DNA of 64,000 nt, from the NCBI GenBank assembly GCA_937934705.1, contig CALGYY010000098.1, positions 1 through 64,000 on the forward strand, read 5' to 3'. Positions 37,691-47,550 of this stretch are shown here, piece by piece. Under the pieces are notes generated by a model, which worked only from the letters and a program-made list of their open reading frames with translations, had not been told where the DNA came from and did not search any database. Made by a program: the position numbers and the translations under genes. Every line of letters begins with the position of its first letter. Positions within the stretch are counted from its first letter, which is position 1. The DNA is from an uncultured Bacteroidota bacterium. GTDB lineage: Bacteria; Bacteroidota; Bacteroidia; Bacteroidales; CAIWKO01.

Positions 37691-38692
37691 ATGGCCTCAC
37701 AGATCCCTCCCGATTTGCTTTCACGCTTCTTTGCTGATCATACGCCTGAATCATTTAACGGGCTGTGCCTCGAAATATTTTCATTCCAGTATCAAAACAA
37801 CAGGGTATACCGCATATTCTGTGACGAACTGGGCATCAGCCCTGCAGTCGTCCGCCAGCCGGATCAGATTCCCTTTCTGCCTGTGGAGATCTTCAAAACA
37901 CAGCGTGTAGTCTCGCTGGATGGTCCGGAAAAGATGAGGTTCAGGAGCAGCGGCACATCTGAAACGGGCTTCTCGGAACATGCCGTTTTTCTGCCTGATT
38001 TATATGAAAGAAGCATTATTGAGGGTTTTCAGCGCTTCTTCGGGAATCCCTCCCGCTACGCCTTTGCTTGTTTAACCCCCTCACCTGCACAAAAGCCGGA
38101 CTCCAGCCTGGCATTTATGGCTGGTGTACTGATGAAATCATGCGCCGCAGGCGGTTTTTTTCAGGAGAATAAAGAGGGACTGTGGGCCTTCATCACGGAA
38201 AACAGCTCACATCAGTTGCTGGTACTCGGACTGAGCTTCGCCCTTGCAGATCTTGCTGAGAGCGGATGCCCGCTTCCTTCCGGAAGTATCGTGCTGGAAA
38301 CGGGCGGCATGAAAGGGCGCCGGAAGGAACTCCGGAGGGAGGATCTTCACGGATTGCTGAAAAGAGGACTGGGAATCGCTAAGGTAGGCTCGGAATACAG
38401 CATGTGCGAGCTGTTTTCCCAGGCCTGGGCTGAAGACGGTGAATGGTTCAGAACACCGCCCTGGATGAAGATCCTGATCCGAAACCTGCAGGATCCGCTG
38501 GAAGTGACAGATGGAGAGGCAGGAGGAGGGATCAATGTGATCGACCTGGCCAACATTGCCACCTGTAGTTTTATTGCTACGGGTGACCGGGGAAAACTTA
38601 AGAAAGACGGATGTTTCATGGTGAACGGCAGGATCAGGCCGGAAGACCTCAAAGGCTGCGCCCTCTTCGCCGAACCGGAGGGAGATCTGTAA
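37691..38692 (+). CDS. LuxE/PaaK-like acyl-adenylating protein
   Basis: 333 residues similar in plan to LuxE acyl-protein synthetases of the adenylate-forming group. Visible landmarks: QIPFLPVEIFKTQRVVS, the nucleotide-binding-type FRSSGTSETGFSEH, and GLAKVGSEYSMCELFSQAW-like residues near 235-255 that correspond to the second adenylation motif. Proteins of this type activate or transfer fatty acyl groups; in Bacteroidota they usually occur without luciferase genes, as here. Target unknown. Divergent from the lipoprotein at 37148. Confidence 0.8.
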   Translation: MASQIPPDLLSRFFADHTPESFNGLCLEIFSFQYQNNRVYRIFCDELGISPAVVRQPDQIPFLPVEIFKTQRVVSLDGPEKMRFRSSGTSETGFSEHAVFLPDLYERSIIEGFQRFFGNPSRYAFACLTPSPAQKPDSSLAFMAGVLMKSCAAGGFFQENKEGLWAFITENSSHQLLVLGLSFALADLAESGCPLPSGSIVLETGGMKGRRKELRREDLHGLLKRGLGIAKVGSEYSMCELFSQAWAEDGEWFRTPPWMKILIRNLQDPLEVTDGEAGGGINVIDLANIATCSFIATGDRGKLKKDGCFMVNGRIRPEDLKGCALFAEPEGDL

Positions 38693-38729
38693 GAAAATCA
38701 CTCAGCAGCAGTATTTGGAAAAATATTGC

Positions 38730-38737
38730 TATGTTTG
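38730..38737 (+). promoter_or_regulatory. -7 promoter box before small lipoprotein gene
   Basis: TATGTTTG matches TAnnTTTG; leader of about 22 bases to ATG 38766. It lies inside the longer reading frame that begins at 38715 and so argues for the later start. Confidence 0.45.
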
Positions 38738-38765
38738 CAGTAGAAACAATAATTCCAAAACCACA

Positions 38766-38990
38766 ATGAAAAGATTCCTGATCGGCGCCGCCGTTATTGC
38801 CCTGATCGTTTCAGCAGCTGCCTGCAAGAAATGTGTGACCTGTTCCTATACCTACAATTACCTGGATACCACCAATACCGTTACCTTCCCGGAAGAATGC
38901 GGTAAAAATGCTGAGGTGAACGATTTTATTGCCGAAAAGGAATCCGAAGCGATGCGCTATGGCGTTGAGCTGGAATGCGTTGAGAATTAA
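38766..38990 (+). CDS. Small Cys-containing lipoprotein
   Basis: 74 residues from ATG 38766 with signal MKRFLIGAAVIALIVSAAAC, acylated Cys at residue 20. The short mature part has CKKCVTCSYTYNYL and later CGK and CVEN, so five or six cysteines that may form disulphides or bind metal. Not recognised. The gene 21 bases downstream encodes a small membrane protein. Confidence 0.7.
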   Translation: MKRFLIGAAVIALIVSAAACKKCVTCSYTYNYLDTTNTVTFPEECGKNAEVNDFIAEKESEAMRYGVELECVEN

Positions 38991-39011
38991 TCACCTGATT
39001 CTGTTTGTTTT

Positions 39012-39368
39012 ATGAGTGACGACACAATCGGCAGATACCGCCTTTATACCGGTTTTTCCAAAAGCACCCTGATGATTTCAAGCCTGGTGATCTGCGCAAG
39101 CATGATCATGGCAGTGTTCTCCGCAACGGCTTTTGAGGCCAAATGCATCTGCACCATCAATTACCTGGCCTACTCATGGATCGCTTTTGCCATTACCGCT
39201 CTGCTGGCATTGGCTACCTGGATTACCGCTGTCTGCGCTGAAAACAGTACCTGCACCTGTCGCCGCCATACCCTGCTGAGCGTCATGATCTCTCTACAGG
39301 GACTGGCATTCGTGGCCGCCCTGATCTTCATGCTCATTTTTGTGACCCGCTATACCGAAGTCATTTAA
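39012..39368 (+). CDS. Small integral membrane protein, unknown
   Basis: 118 residues with three hydrophobic segments (about 22-42, 52-73, 88-113) and cysteine clusters between them (AKCICTINYL, CAENSTCTCRRH). Not recognised. It may be co-transcribed with the small lipoprotein upstream. Confidence 0.6.
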   Translation: MSDDTIGRYRLYTGFSKSTLMISSLVICASMIMAVFSATAFEAKCICTINYLAYSWIAFAITALLALATWITAVCAENSTCTCRRHTLLSVMISLQGLAFVAALIFMLIFVTRYTEVI

Positions 39369-39376
39369 GACTTCAC

Positions 39377-40027
39377 TCAGACCGCTTTCCAGATATCCGC
39401 ACTGTCGTTGGCCGGACGGTTGACCAGGTCTGATATTTTATAGGCTTTCATTTCTTCCGAAGGATACGGCTTCAGCAATTCCATCATGCTGTCTGTACTG
39501 CCGCCTTCAAGCCATTGCTGTTCCGTCCCGCGCGGGAGAATGACCGGCATGCGGTGGTGAATGGGAGCGACAAGCTCATTGGCTATGGTGGTGATCACCG
39601 AGAAACTGCGGATCTCTTCCCCTTTCCCGTCGAACCACACATCCCAGATCCCCGCCATAGCAAATGGCGATTCATCCTTCATCATAATACGGTAAGGTGT
39701 CTTCTGAAAATCCCTCTGCCATTCATAGAAACTGTCGGCCGGCACCAGGCAGCGCTGTTTTCTGAATGCCTGCCTGAAACTGGGTTTCTCTGCAATGGTC
39801 TCCGCTTTGGCGTTAATGGTCTTGCTGCTGATGGTGGTATCCCTGGCCCAGGAAGGGATCAGCCCCCAGCGGTAAAAATCAAGCGTGGAGGGATCAGCAT
39901 TACTGATTACGGCCAGTTTCTGTGAAGGAGCACAGTTGTAACGCGGACGTATAAGATCCACCGCATCCACATTGAAGCGGATGACCAGATCACCTTTCTT
40001 AACTGCCAGGGAGAACCTTCCGCACAC
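39377..40027 (-). CDS. SRAP-domain protein (HMCES/YedK-like)
   Basis: Shields abasic sites in single-stranded DNA by forming a covalent link through the N-terminal Cys. 216 residues. Met-Cys start MCGRFSL exposes Cys2; NCAPSQ holds the conserved Asn; FYEWQRD the Glu; APIHHRMPVIL the His. Family members are often SOS-induced, but no copy of the palindrome at 28211 was seen upstream. Three bases separate it from the large adhesin gene upstream on the same strand. Confidence 0.92.
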   Translation of the reverse strand: MCGRFSLAVKKGDLVIRFNVDAVDLIRPRYNCAPSQKLAVISNADPSTLDFYRWGLIPSWARDTTISSKTINAKAETIAEKPSFRQAFRKQRCLVPADSFYEWQRDFQKTPYRIMMKDESPFAMAGIWDVWFDGKGEEIRSFSVITTIANELVAPIHHRMPVILPRGTEQQWLEGGSTDSMMELLKPYPSEEMKAYKISDLVNRPANDSADIWKAV

Positions 40028-40030
40028 CGC

Positions 40031-42316
40031 TTAACGGATCAGGTTGATGTGGCCTTTGTGTTTGTGGATATTCCCTTTAACGTCGTAAACACTCAGGATA
40101 TAACTGTATAAGCCTTCCGGACAAACTTTGTCCTGACCCTGTATACGTCCGTCCCAACCCGAATTGATGTCGGGAGAGAAATATACCTGGGTACCCCAGC
40201 GGTCATAGATCCTGATCTCAAACGTGGACTCATTCAGGCCCCAGCCAAACACCTGGAAAATATCGTTACGACCGTCGTTATTCGGCGTAAAGGAATTGGG
40301 AGCATAAAAGGTGATCAGGGGTTCAATCACCACTGGTTTCACAACGGTATCAACGCAACCAAACTCGCTCATGATGGCCAGAGTGACCCAGTAAGTTCCG
40401 ACACCGTCATACTCATGGGTGGGATTGGGAAGGTTGGACGTATTCCCCAGAATATAATCTTCGCCGAAATCCCAGCTCCAGGTACTGGCATTCACGCTCT
40501 GATCACCAAACCAGATGAACTGATCAAGCTCATCTGTGACCATGGGATTGTAGATGAAGTCAGCAATCGGATCCGGATGTATAGTAATCATTTGCGGAAT
40601 GGTCATACTGCCGGCACAACCATCATCAGAAACCACACTCAGGGTAACATCATAACTTCCGGGCTCATCAAACAGATGCTTGGGGTTCTGCAGATGGTTA
40701 GAACTGTTCGCCGTGGTGTTGTCACCGAAATTCCAGAACCATTCATGGACGGGTGGTGTAGTGTTGTCGGTGAAGCTCACCCAGAGCTTTTCACAACCTT
40801 CCGTTACATCGGCACTGAAATCCACCACCGGACTCATACTAACTGTAACTGTCACCTCTCCTGTTCCGATACATCCGTTATTATCGCCGGTAACCGTGTA
40901 AGTGGTGGTGTTCAGCGGGTAGGCCAGTACGTGGTTTCCGGAGGCGGTATTCAATCCGTAAACCGGACTCCAGGTGCAGTTGGCCGCACCATTCACTACC
41001 AGGGAGCTGGTGTCGCCCCTGCAGATCACAGGATCGGTTTGCGTGATCTGGATGTTGGGTCCCGGCGAGGCCGTAACCGTCACCGATGTAGAACCGGTAC
41101 ATCCGTTAACATCCGAACCAAAAACCACATAGGTTGTCGTTGTCACAGGACTGGCAGTCGTAAAAGAACAATCGGTACATGAAAGTCCTGAGGATGGTGC
41201 CCAGGCGTAATCATCGGCACCGCTGGCCGTCAGATCCACTGAGCCCCCGATGCAGATCATTGGTGCGGAAGGAGTCACCGAAAGGACAAGATCGGGATTG
41301 ATATTGACCTGCACCGATGCAGTACCGGTACAGCCATTGGCATCCGTACCTGTAACCGTGTAGGTGGTCGGAGTGGTCGGATTAACCGGGTTGGGATTGG
41401 TGCCGGAGCCATTGCTCCAGCTGTAATTTGTTCCGCCGGTTGTGCTGTTTCCGGTCAGGTTGATGGCCGTACCGCTGCAGGTCGAGGGATTCGCCGGGCT
41501 GATGCTGATGGTCGGATTCGGGTTCACCACTACCGTACAGGTAACGGCCGGACTGACCTGTGTTCCTACGGTAATGATCATGGAATAAGTTCCCGACATG
41601 GCCAGCGTTGAGGCAGGGATGGTGGGATTCATTACTGAAGAAGTCCATCCGCCTGGCCCGGTCCAGCTGTATGAAGCTCCTGGTGTGGGGTTGGTAACCG
41701 TAAGCTGGATGGTCTGACCTTCACAAACCGTGTCCCCCACAATAGGAGGAGCCAGAATACCGCAATTGGTTGCGCCTGCTCCACCCGTCTGCGAAAAAAT
41801 GATGTTCTGACTGCTGTTAGAATAATTCGTGATCATGAGGATGTAATACTGCCCGGCCACGGCATTGGGGATGTAACACCATTCTTCATAGCTGGCGCTG
41901 TAACTGCAATCTATCATGTTGCCGCTGGGATAATCCGGGGAGGCCCCGGGGGCATGGTGAGTGGGGGTATTGGAACCAGCCGTTAACTGTGCAACACAGG
42001 GAGCCGTGGGGGAGGTAAAGGGACCCCAGCAGGCAAAATCGATATCATAATTTGAAGAACCGTGCATGTAAATTTCGATGGGTCCTGAAGTTAAAACCTG
42101 CATATAATACCAGGCCGGGTTGGGCTGTGAGTACAAACACCCATAATTGGCACCCACTTCAGCCGTACCGGCATTCACCCCAGCCGGAAAATTGTAGGTA
42201 GTCCCTGTACAGAACGGATCAGCATTGCTGCACAGGTTGTTAACCTGTGAGAAACCAGTGACAGACAGAAGGACCAATACTGCTATGAGAAAAGTGAACT
42301 TTAAAGAGGTTTTCAT
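40031..42316 (-). CDS. PKD/Ig-repeat adhesin with gliding-type C-terminal domain
   Basis: 761-residue exported protein. Signal peptide MKTSLKFTFLIAVLVLLSVT; N-terminal domain to about 185 with the sequence LCSNADPFCTGTTYNF; then Ig-like repeats of the form SWSNGSGTNPNPVNPTTPTT and TTYVVFGSDVNGCTGSTSV; two PKD domains (WFWNFGDNTTANSS, STWSWDFGEDYIL); and a gliding-motility-associated / T9SS type B end (APNSFTPNNDGRNDIFQV to HKGHINLIR). Paralogue of the next gene upstream. Likely surface adhesin or matrix protein. Confidence 0.88.
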   Translation of the reverse strand: MKTSLKFTFLIAVLVLLSVTGFSQVNNLCSNADPFCTGTTYNFPAGVNAGTAEVGANYGCLYSQPNPAWYYMQVLTSGPIEIYMHGSSNYDIDFACWGPFTSPTAPCVAQLTAGSNTPTHHAPGASPDYPSGNMIDCSYSASYEEWCYIPNAVAGQYYILMITNYSNSSQNIIFSQTGGAGATNCGILAPPIVGDTVCEGQTIQLTVTNPTPGASYSWTGPGGWTSSVMNPTIPASTLAMSGTYSMIITVGTQVSPAVTCTVVVNPNPTISISPANPSTCSGTAINLTGNSTTGGTNYSWSNGSGTNPNPVNPTTPTTYTVTGTDANGCTGTASVQVNINPDLVLSVTPSAPMICIGGSVDLTASGADDYAWAPSSGLSCTDCSFTTASPVTTTTYVVFGSDVNGCTGSTSVTVTASPGPNIQITQTDPVICRGDTSSLVVNGAANCTWSPVYGLNTASGNHVLAYPLNTTTYTVTGDNNGCIGTGEVTVTVSMSPVVDFSADVTEGCEKLWVSFTDNTTPPVHEWFWNFGDNTTANSSNHLQNPKHLFDEPGSYDVTLSVVSDDGCAGSMTIPQMITIHPDPIADFIYNPMVTDELDQFIWFGDQSVNASTWSWDFGEDYILGNTSNLPNPTHEYDGVGTYWVTLAIMSEFGCVDTVVKPVVIEPLITFYAPNSFTPNNDGRNDIFQVFGWGLNESTFEIRIYDRWGTQVYFSPDINSGWDGRIQGQDKVCPEGLYSYILSVYDVKGNIHKHKGHINLIR

Positions 42317-42333
42317 GATCAGATTTTGTTGAA

Positions 42334-42341
42334 CAAAAATA
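42334..42341 (-). promoter_or_regulatory. -7 promoter box for the 42316 gene
   Basis: Minus-strand TATTTTTG matches TAnnTTTG, 17 bases ahead of the ATG. So the two adhesin genes appear to have separate promoters. Confidence 0.45.
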
Positions 42342-42534
42342 CGTTAAATCCTGAAATGACCAACACCAGGGAGTCAAACGGAAAAACCCCGTATTGGTTA
42401 CACTCCGGAAACCGGGCAAATGACGGCATCCGGGCTCTTTTGGTTGCCCATGAAGGCCGAAAACACATTAAAATTCGCAAAACTGAGTTAGAATCAGCGC
42501 CTGAGACGCATACAACAGCATACGCTCAGCGTTA

Positions 42535-45468
42535 TCAGCGGACAAGATTGATATGTCCTGTATATTCGTGGTATTTACCCTTGATGTCGTAGAAAGAGAT
42601 GAAGTAAGGATAAATCCCTGCCGGAAGCTTCTTTTCTGTGCCATCCATCATACCATTCCACCCCTGGTGAATATCCTTCGAGAAGTAGATCTCCGCACCC
42701 CAGCGCTCAAAAATCCGCATCAGAAAACGATTTTCGTCGATGCCTTCGCCAAATACCTGGAAAATATCATTCTTGCCGTCATTATTCGGCGTGAAGGCAT
42801 TGGGAATGTATATGGCTATATTTGGATGTATGTAAATAGTCTTAATCATTGTATCCACACACCCGTCGGGACTCTCCACCGCAAGCATCACAGTATAATA
42901 TCCCGTATCTGAATAGGTGTGTGAAGGTGACGGCAGATTAGAGTAGTTATCCAGCATCCAGGGTTCACCGAAATCCCAGCTCCAGCTGTCGGTGTTGATG
43001 GAGTAATCAAAGAAGTTGATGGTGGGATCATAGATCCAGGCCTCCTGCGGGTTGGGGACGAAATCGGCCACCGGGGATTTCAGTACGTGGATCATTTGCG
43101 GGATGCTCAGATGGGCATGGCATCCGTCAACCGATGTAACCGTCAGGCTGATGTCATAATATCCGGATTCTGTAAACAGGTGCTGTGGATTGGGGATATT
43201 CGTAAACGCGTTGGGAGTACTGCCATCGCCAAAGTCCCACGACCACGACACACTGGGCGGATTCGTCAGATCTGTAAAGCTGACCAGCAGGTCTTCACAG
43301 CCTTCGAAAACATCAGCGGTAAAGTCAATCTGCGGGGATGATTTCACCTCCACTTCAATCGTGGCAACCCCTGTACATCCGTAGTTATCGCCAAGAACAG
43401 TATAGGACATGGTGGTGAAAGGTGCGGCGGTGACCGTACTTCCGGTGGTTGAGGATAACCCGGCCGATGGCGACCAGGTGTAGGATGTCCCCCCGAAGAC
43501 CGTAATATCAACCGACTCTCCCCTGCAGATCACCGGATCCGGAGGATTGAACGTCATCACCGGTCCTGTCGAAACCATGACGGTAACCAGGGTGGTTCCC
43601 TGACAATTGCTGGCATCTGCACCATGCACGGTATAGGTCGTGGTAACAGGCGGAGAGGCCGTAACCGTAGCCCCGGATGTGGATGATAAATAATCAGGCG
43701 GTGACCATGTGTAGGTCAGGGCCCCACTGGCAGTCATGTCAACCGATTCCCCGAAACACATGCCGGGATTGGGAGGACTTACGCTGATCACCAGACTGCC
43801 GTTCAGATCCACGACCGCACTGGCCTGTCCGGTACAGCCATTGGCCGTTCCTGTGACATAATAAGTAGTAGTGGTAGTCGGTGTAGCCGTAACAGTATCA
43901 CCGGTAGTCGACGAAAGGCTGCTTCCCGGGGACCAGACATAGGTATCTGCTCCCGAAGCGATCAGATCTACAGAATTCCCCAGACAAATGGATGCTCCGG
44001 GTGGAGAAATGGTAATGTTCAGCGAAGGACTCATATTGATGGTCACGCTGGCTGTTCCCGAGCAGCTTCCGCTACTCCCTGTTACATAATAAGTTGTGGT
44101 AGTGGTCGGATTGGCCGTTACGGTCTGACCGCTCGTACTCACCAGTCCGGCGCCCGACCAGGTGTAAGTGGCCGCCCCGGAAGCGGTCAGATCCACGGGC
44201 ATCCCCGGACAGACCGTTGTGGCTGAAGGCGTAATGCTCACCACAGGATTGGGAGTAACGGTAATGGTGACCGGCAGCGACATACTGCAATTGGTGGGAT
44301 CAACCCCCGTGACCGTATAGGTGGTGGTCACGTTCGGCGTGGCGACGACTGTTGTCCCCGTGGTAGTGTTAAGTCCTGTGGCAGGGGTCCAGGTGAAATT
44401 CACATTTCCCGGGCCGGAAGCCGTGATGGTGACCTGATCACCGGGACAAATGGTTGCAGATGTAGGATTCACACTAATGCTGAAAGTGGCATTGTAATTT
44501 ACAGTTACCTGGTCGGTCGCGGTAACGTTGCTACCGGTACAGGTATTATAAACAGCCTGGGCCGTGTAGGTAGTGGTCGCATTTGGGCAAACCTGTATGG
44601 ATGCCCCCGTCCCGATCTGTGTGGCACCATCCCACCAGGTGATATCAACGCCTCCGGCTCCGTTGGGATAAAACCGCCAGGCCTCGTTCTGGGCTGTCCA
44701 CTGACCGGTGTTCCTGCCTGGCGGGGCCAGGCCCTGAGTACCCCCGGAGTTCTGTATTCCAACAAGGCCGTTCCCCCCGTTCCACCCGCTGCAAAGGGCC
44801 TTATTCTGAATATATACTTCAATTACATTGGTAGATTCGTAAATAACGATCTGGCTGGTGGCATACATGGCGCTGTTGCAGGATCCAGGGGAAACACTGT
44901 TGGGATCACCATAATAGGGGATCTGATAATATGAAATCACAAACATCCTGCAGGGATAGGTTCCCGAGATCCTGTAATTGATCACCCCCTGATAGGTTGG
45001 ATCAGTGTCCTGATAGACCCCGAAAATGGCGTTCATGGGGAGACTGCTGCTGGGACATGATGCAGAAAAGCTCCACTGGTTAAAGCCCCCGGCCTGGGAA
45101 ACATCAAATGAAATCACACCATTGGAGCCTACCACAATAGAATTATAATTTCCACCGTAGAAGCAAAAAGTGAAAGGCAGTGCGATGGAACTGCTCCAGA
45201 CGTCGTCGGTGTTCACAATGATAGATGTCCCGCCCGTGAAGGGGAAGGGTGGGGTGTAAGGGATACTTTGAACAGCATAGGAGGTGGTCGCCCCGGTAGG
45301 TACCACGGTTGCCGTAAGTGTGGTGCAGTTATTTCCGCAACCAACGGTTACGTCAGGACCGGCATTTACGGTAGGACAGCCCGGTTGGGCCATAGCAGGT
45401 ATACTGATCAGGGAAATGAATGCAGCGGATAGTAAAAATAATCCTCCGGCAATACGGTTTTTAATCAT
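42535..45468 (-). CDS. Large PKD/Ig-repeat adhesin with gliding-type C-terminal domain
   Basis: 977 residues from ATG 45468 (MIKNRIAGGLFLLSAAF, signal peptide). A conserved N-terminal domain (about 50-270, TPPFPFTGGTSIIVNTDD and VVGSNGVISFD) precedes about six near-identical Ig-like repeats, each with TYTWSP/TYVWSP, TTTTTYYVTG and a CxG block. Two PKD domains (SWSWDFGDGSTPN, WSWDFGEPWML) and the type B end (IPNAFTPNNDGKNDIFQV to TGHINLVR) follow. Repeat number could vary between strains. Export through T9SS is expected. Confidence 0.88.
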   Translation of the reverse strand: MIKNRIAGGLFLLSAAFISLISIPAMAQPGCPTVNAGPDVTVGCGNNCTTLTATVVPTGATTSYAVQSIPYTPPFPFTGGTSIIVNTDDVWSSSIALPFTFCFYGGNYNSIVVGSNGVISFDVSQAGGFNQWSFSASCPSSSLPMNAIFGVYQDTDPTYQGVINYRISGTYPCRMFVISYYQIPYYGDPNSVSPGSCNSAMYATSQIVIYESTNVIEVYIQNKALCSGWNGGNGLVGIQNSGGTQGLAPPGRNTGQWTAQNEAWRFYPNGAGGVDITWWDGATQIGTGASIQVCPNATTTYTAQAVYNTCTGSNVTATDQVTVNYNATFSISVNPTSATICPGDQVTITASGPGNVNFTWTPATGLNTTTGTTVVATPNVTTTYTVTGVDPTNCSMSLPVTITVTPNPVVSITPSATTVCPGMPVDLTASGAATYTWSGAGLVSTSGQTVTANPTTTTTYYVTGSSGSCSGTASVTINMSPSLNITISPPGASICLGNSVDLIASGADTYVWSPGSSLSSTTGDTVTATPTTTTTYYVTGTANGCTGQASAVVDLNGSLVISVSPPNPGMCFGESVDMTASGALTYTWSPPDYLSSTSGATVTASPPVTTTYTVHGADASNCQGTTLVTVMVSTGPVMTFNPPDPVICRGESVDITVFGGTSYTWSPSAGLSSTTGSTVTAAPFTTMSYTVLGDNYGCTGVATIEVEVKSSPQIDFTADVFEGCEDLLVSFTDLTNPPSVSWSWDFGDGSTPNAFTNIPNPQHLFTESGYYDISLTVTSVDGCHAHLSIPQMIHVLKSPVADFVPNPQEAWIYDPTINFFDYSINTDSWSWDFGEPWMLDNYSNLPSPSHTYSDTGYYTVMLAVESPDGCVDTMIKTIYIHPNIAIYIPNAFTPNNDGKNDIFQVFGEGIDENRFLMRIFERWGAEIYFSKDIHQGWNGMMDGTEKKLPAGIYPYFISFYDIKGKYHEYTGHINLVR

Positions 45469-45531
45469 TGGTCCAGGTATTAAAAGCAACCGTTTTCGCG
45501 GGGGGTAAACGAAAACTTAAACATTTGGTTA

Positions 45532-45539
45532 CAAATATA
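45532..45539 (-). promoter_or_regulatory. -7 promoter box for the 45468 gene
   Basis: Minus-strand TATATTTG matches TAnnTTTG, 63 bases upstream of the ATG. No strong -33 element. Confidence 0.4.
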
Positions 45540-45713
45540 GTGAAGCAGTTGTTAATAAAAAAGCATTCTCAGACTTTTATCATGACGTAAAATTCTTTTG
45601 TTGGGTTGTCCCGACTGTAAAATAAAGAAAAACAAGCAAATAGCCTTTAGAGGAAAGGGACTTGCTGCCGGTTTCTGTACAAAGTCCGGACGGATTCAAT
45701 ACAAAGAAACCAA

Positions 45714-46934
45714 TTACTTATTCAGCAACTCAATTTCTTCTTCAGCCTGTTTGCGGTAAGGACTGTCCTCGTCGATGATGGCGTTGAGGGTCTTGCGGGC
45801 TTCCTGGGTTTTGCCCTGCCGGATCTGGATGACTGAAATCTGCCAGCGTGCTGCGTGATAATAGGAGCTTTTTTTGTTTTTGACCACCTTACCAAACATT
45901 TGAAGCGCCTGGTCGTAATCGCCGGTGTAGAAATATGACATTCCGCTGTAGTAAAGCGCCTGGGCCTGGTCGGGTTCGTTGACGAGCGCGCGGTCAAACT
46001 TTTCAGCAGCTCCGCTGTAATCCCCTTCGCGGTAGGATTCCATTCCGGAGTTCAGCTCATCCCTGGCATCTCCCGTGGCCGAAGCAGGTGCCTGCTGAAC
46101 CTCTGATTTTTTCTGGGTTTTTCCGGTCGCGCCATTGGTCCTCGTTCCCGCAACCGTCTGTTCAACCTTGTCGGTTTCTTTGTTTTTCGTCTGCTCCGGC
46201 AGTTTGTTTTCATCTTCTGAGGCCACTACCTGCTTTTCCTCTACCGGAAGTTCCACCAGTCCAAGATCAGCGTCCACAGAAAAGTACACCTCGTTTACTA
46301 TGGACTTATAAGTTTCATCATCGGCAATCATATCCAAAGTGCCGGGCATGATCACGGTACCGCCTTTAGCTCCTTCTTTGACCGGATCCGGAATATCTTT
46401 GTTGTTCCGGTTATGATCCGTCATATCCTTGCGGGGCGACATGCTGTCGGAAATGATTTGTCCGGCAGCATCCGGAACAGCCTCTTCGGCAGTCTCTCCG
46501 GTATTTTCACTTTTGTCGGTTTCCTGATAGGCAGTCATTGAAACCTGGTCCTGCTGTGAGTTCATGACCAGGTAGCGGATCGCAAAAAATGAAGTACAGA
46601 CGAGAATGAAGCTTGCAGCAATACTTATGTAAAGGATCTGTCTGTTTTTGGTTTTCTTTACAGGGGCAATAAGGGGAATAACGCGGGTTTCTTCTTCCTT
46701 CTCCTGAAAGAGTTGCTTCCTGATGTTATCCAGCCGCGAAAGTGCCGACAGATTTCCGGGCTCCTCAGCAAAACCTTCTGTTGCATCAGAACATAAAGGG
46801 CAATCAGTCAGGTGGATCTCAATTTTTCGCAAAACTTCAGGACTGCAATGGCCCTTTACGTAAGCTTGCAGGGCTTCCTGAGTCAGGCAGCCTGAAGGTG
46901 TGAAAACCTTATGTTGATCAGACAGGCGTTCCAT
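45714..46934 (-). CDS. Anti-sigma-like zinc-finger membrane protein with TPR domain
   Basis: 406 residues. The N-terminus has a ZAS-type metal motif HLTDCPLC (His-x3-Cys-x2-Cys, residues about 41-48) after a conserved LTQEALQAYVKG; one membrane span at about 98-118 (ILYISIAASFILVCTSF); a long charged linker with many Glu, Lys and Thr; and C-terminal TPR-like repeats (YREGDYSGAAEKFDRALVNE, YFYTGDYDQALQMFGKVV). Overlaps the end of the ECF sigma gene by 17 bases, so it probably holds and releases that sigma factor. Confidence 0.85.
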   Translation of the reverse strand: MERLSDQHKVFTPSGCLTQEALQAYVKGHCSPEVLRKIEIHLTDCPLCSDATEGFAEEPGNLSALSRLDNIRKQLFQEKEEETRVIPLIAPVKKTKNRQILYISIAASFILVCTSFFAIRYLVMNSQQDQVSMTAYQETDKSENTGETAEEAVPDAAGQIISDSMSPRKDMTDHNRNNKDIPDPVKEGAKGGTVIMPGTLDMIADDETYKSIVNEVYFSVDADLGLVELPVEEKQVVASEDENKLPEQTKNKETDKVEQTVAGTRTNGATGKTQKKSEVQQAPASATGDARDELNSGMESYREGDYSGAAEKFDRALVNEPDQAQALYYSGMSYFYTGDYDQALQMFGKVVKNKKSSYYHAARWQISVIQIRQGKTQEARKTLNAIIDEDSPYRKQAEEEIELLNK

Positions 46935-47532
46935 TGCTTTTGCTTAAAATGATACGGAGGTTTCTTTTACCGTTTTGTATGTAACTCTTCACTTGTTTAT
47001 AGGTGAATCGGGTGATGTCCTGTACTTCCTGGTAAGACTTTTCTTTAAGATAGAAGAGTTCGACGCAAATTCTTTGTTCATCATTCAGTTGTTCAATCGC
47101 TTGCATGAGTTCCCGGGTTTGATCCCCTTTTTCAAGGCGGCCCGTCAGAGTGAGGTCATCCCCGAATTCCACAAATTCTTTCGGACTTTTCCAAACCAGG
47201 ATATCATCCTCATAAGCGTATTCCTTGTTTTTCTTCAGAAGAAGGAGGCAATGATGCTTGGTAACACTGTACAACCAGCTTTTAAAATACCCGATCTCGT
47301 ACATTTTCAGGAAATCGAAAAGACGCTCGAAAACATGCATCAGGGCATCCTGTGCCTCACTTTCCTTTTTCAGGTACTTCATGCAAACCCCCATCATCAG
47401 GTGGGCATAGCGCGTGTATAACTCCCCGATGATCTCTTTGTCCCCGCCGGCCTTATACAACGAAACCAGTTCGTCATCCGGCAGTTCCGGGTAGGAGGCC
47501 CGTTGAGGTATGTTCAGTGGGTTTTCTGACAT
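46918..47532 (-). CDS. ECF-type RNA polymerase sigma factor
   Basis: 204 residues from ATG 47532 (MSENPLNIPQRA); the frame opens 21 bases earlier but a promoter box at 47551-47558 supports the later start. Sigma-70 region 2 is at about 35-100 (DALMHVFERLFDFLKMYE, FKSWLYSVTKHHCLLLL) and region 4 at about 140-200 (ELFYLKEKSYQEVQDITRF, QVKSYIQNGKRNLRI). Translationally coupled to the zinc-finger protein that follows. Confidence 0.92.
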   Translation of the reverse strand: MSENPLNIPQRASYPELPDDELVSLYKAGGDKEIIGELYTRYAHLMMGVCMKYLKKESEAQDALMHVFERLFDFLKMYEIGYFKSWLYSVTKHHCLLLLKKNKEYAYEDDILVWKSPKEFVEFGDDLTLTGRLEKGDQTRELMQAIEQLNDEQRICVELFYLKEKSYQEVQDITRFTYKQVKSYIQNGKRNLRIILSKSNGTPV

Positions 47533-47550
47533 GAAGAATGATCTCCGTTG

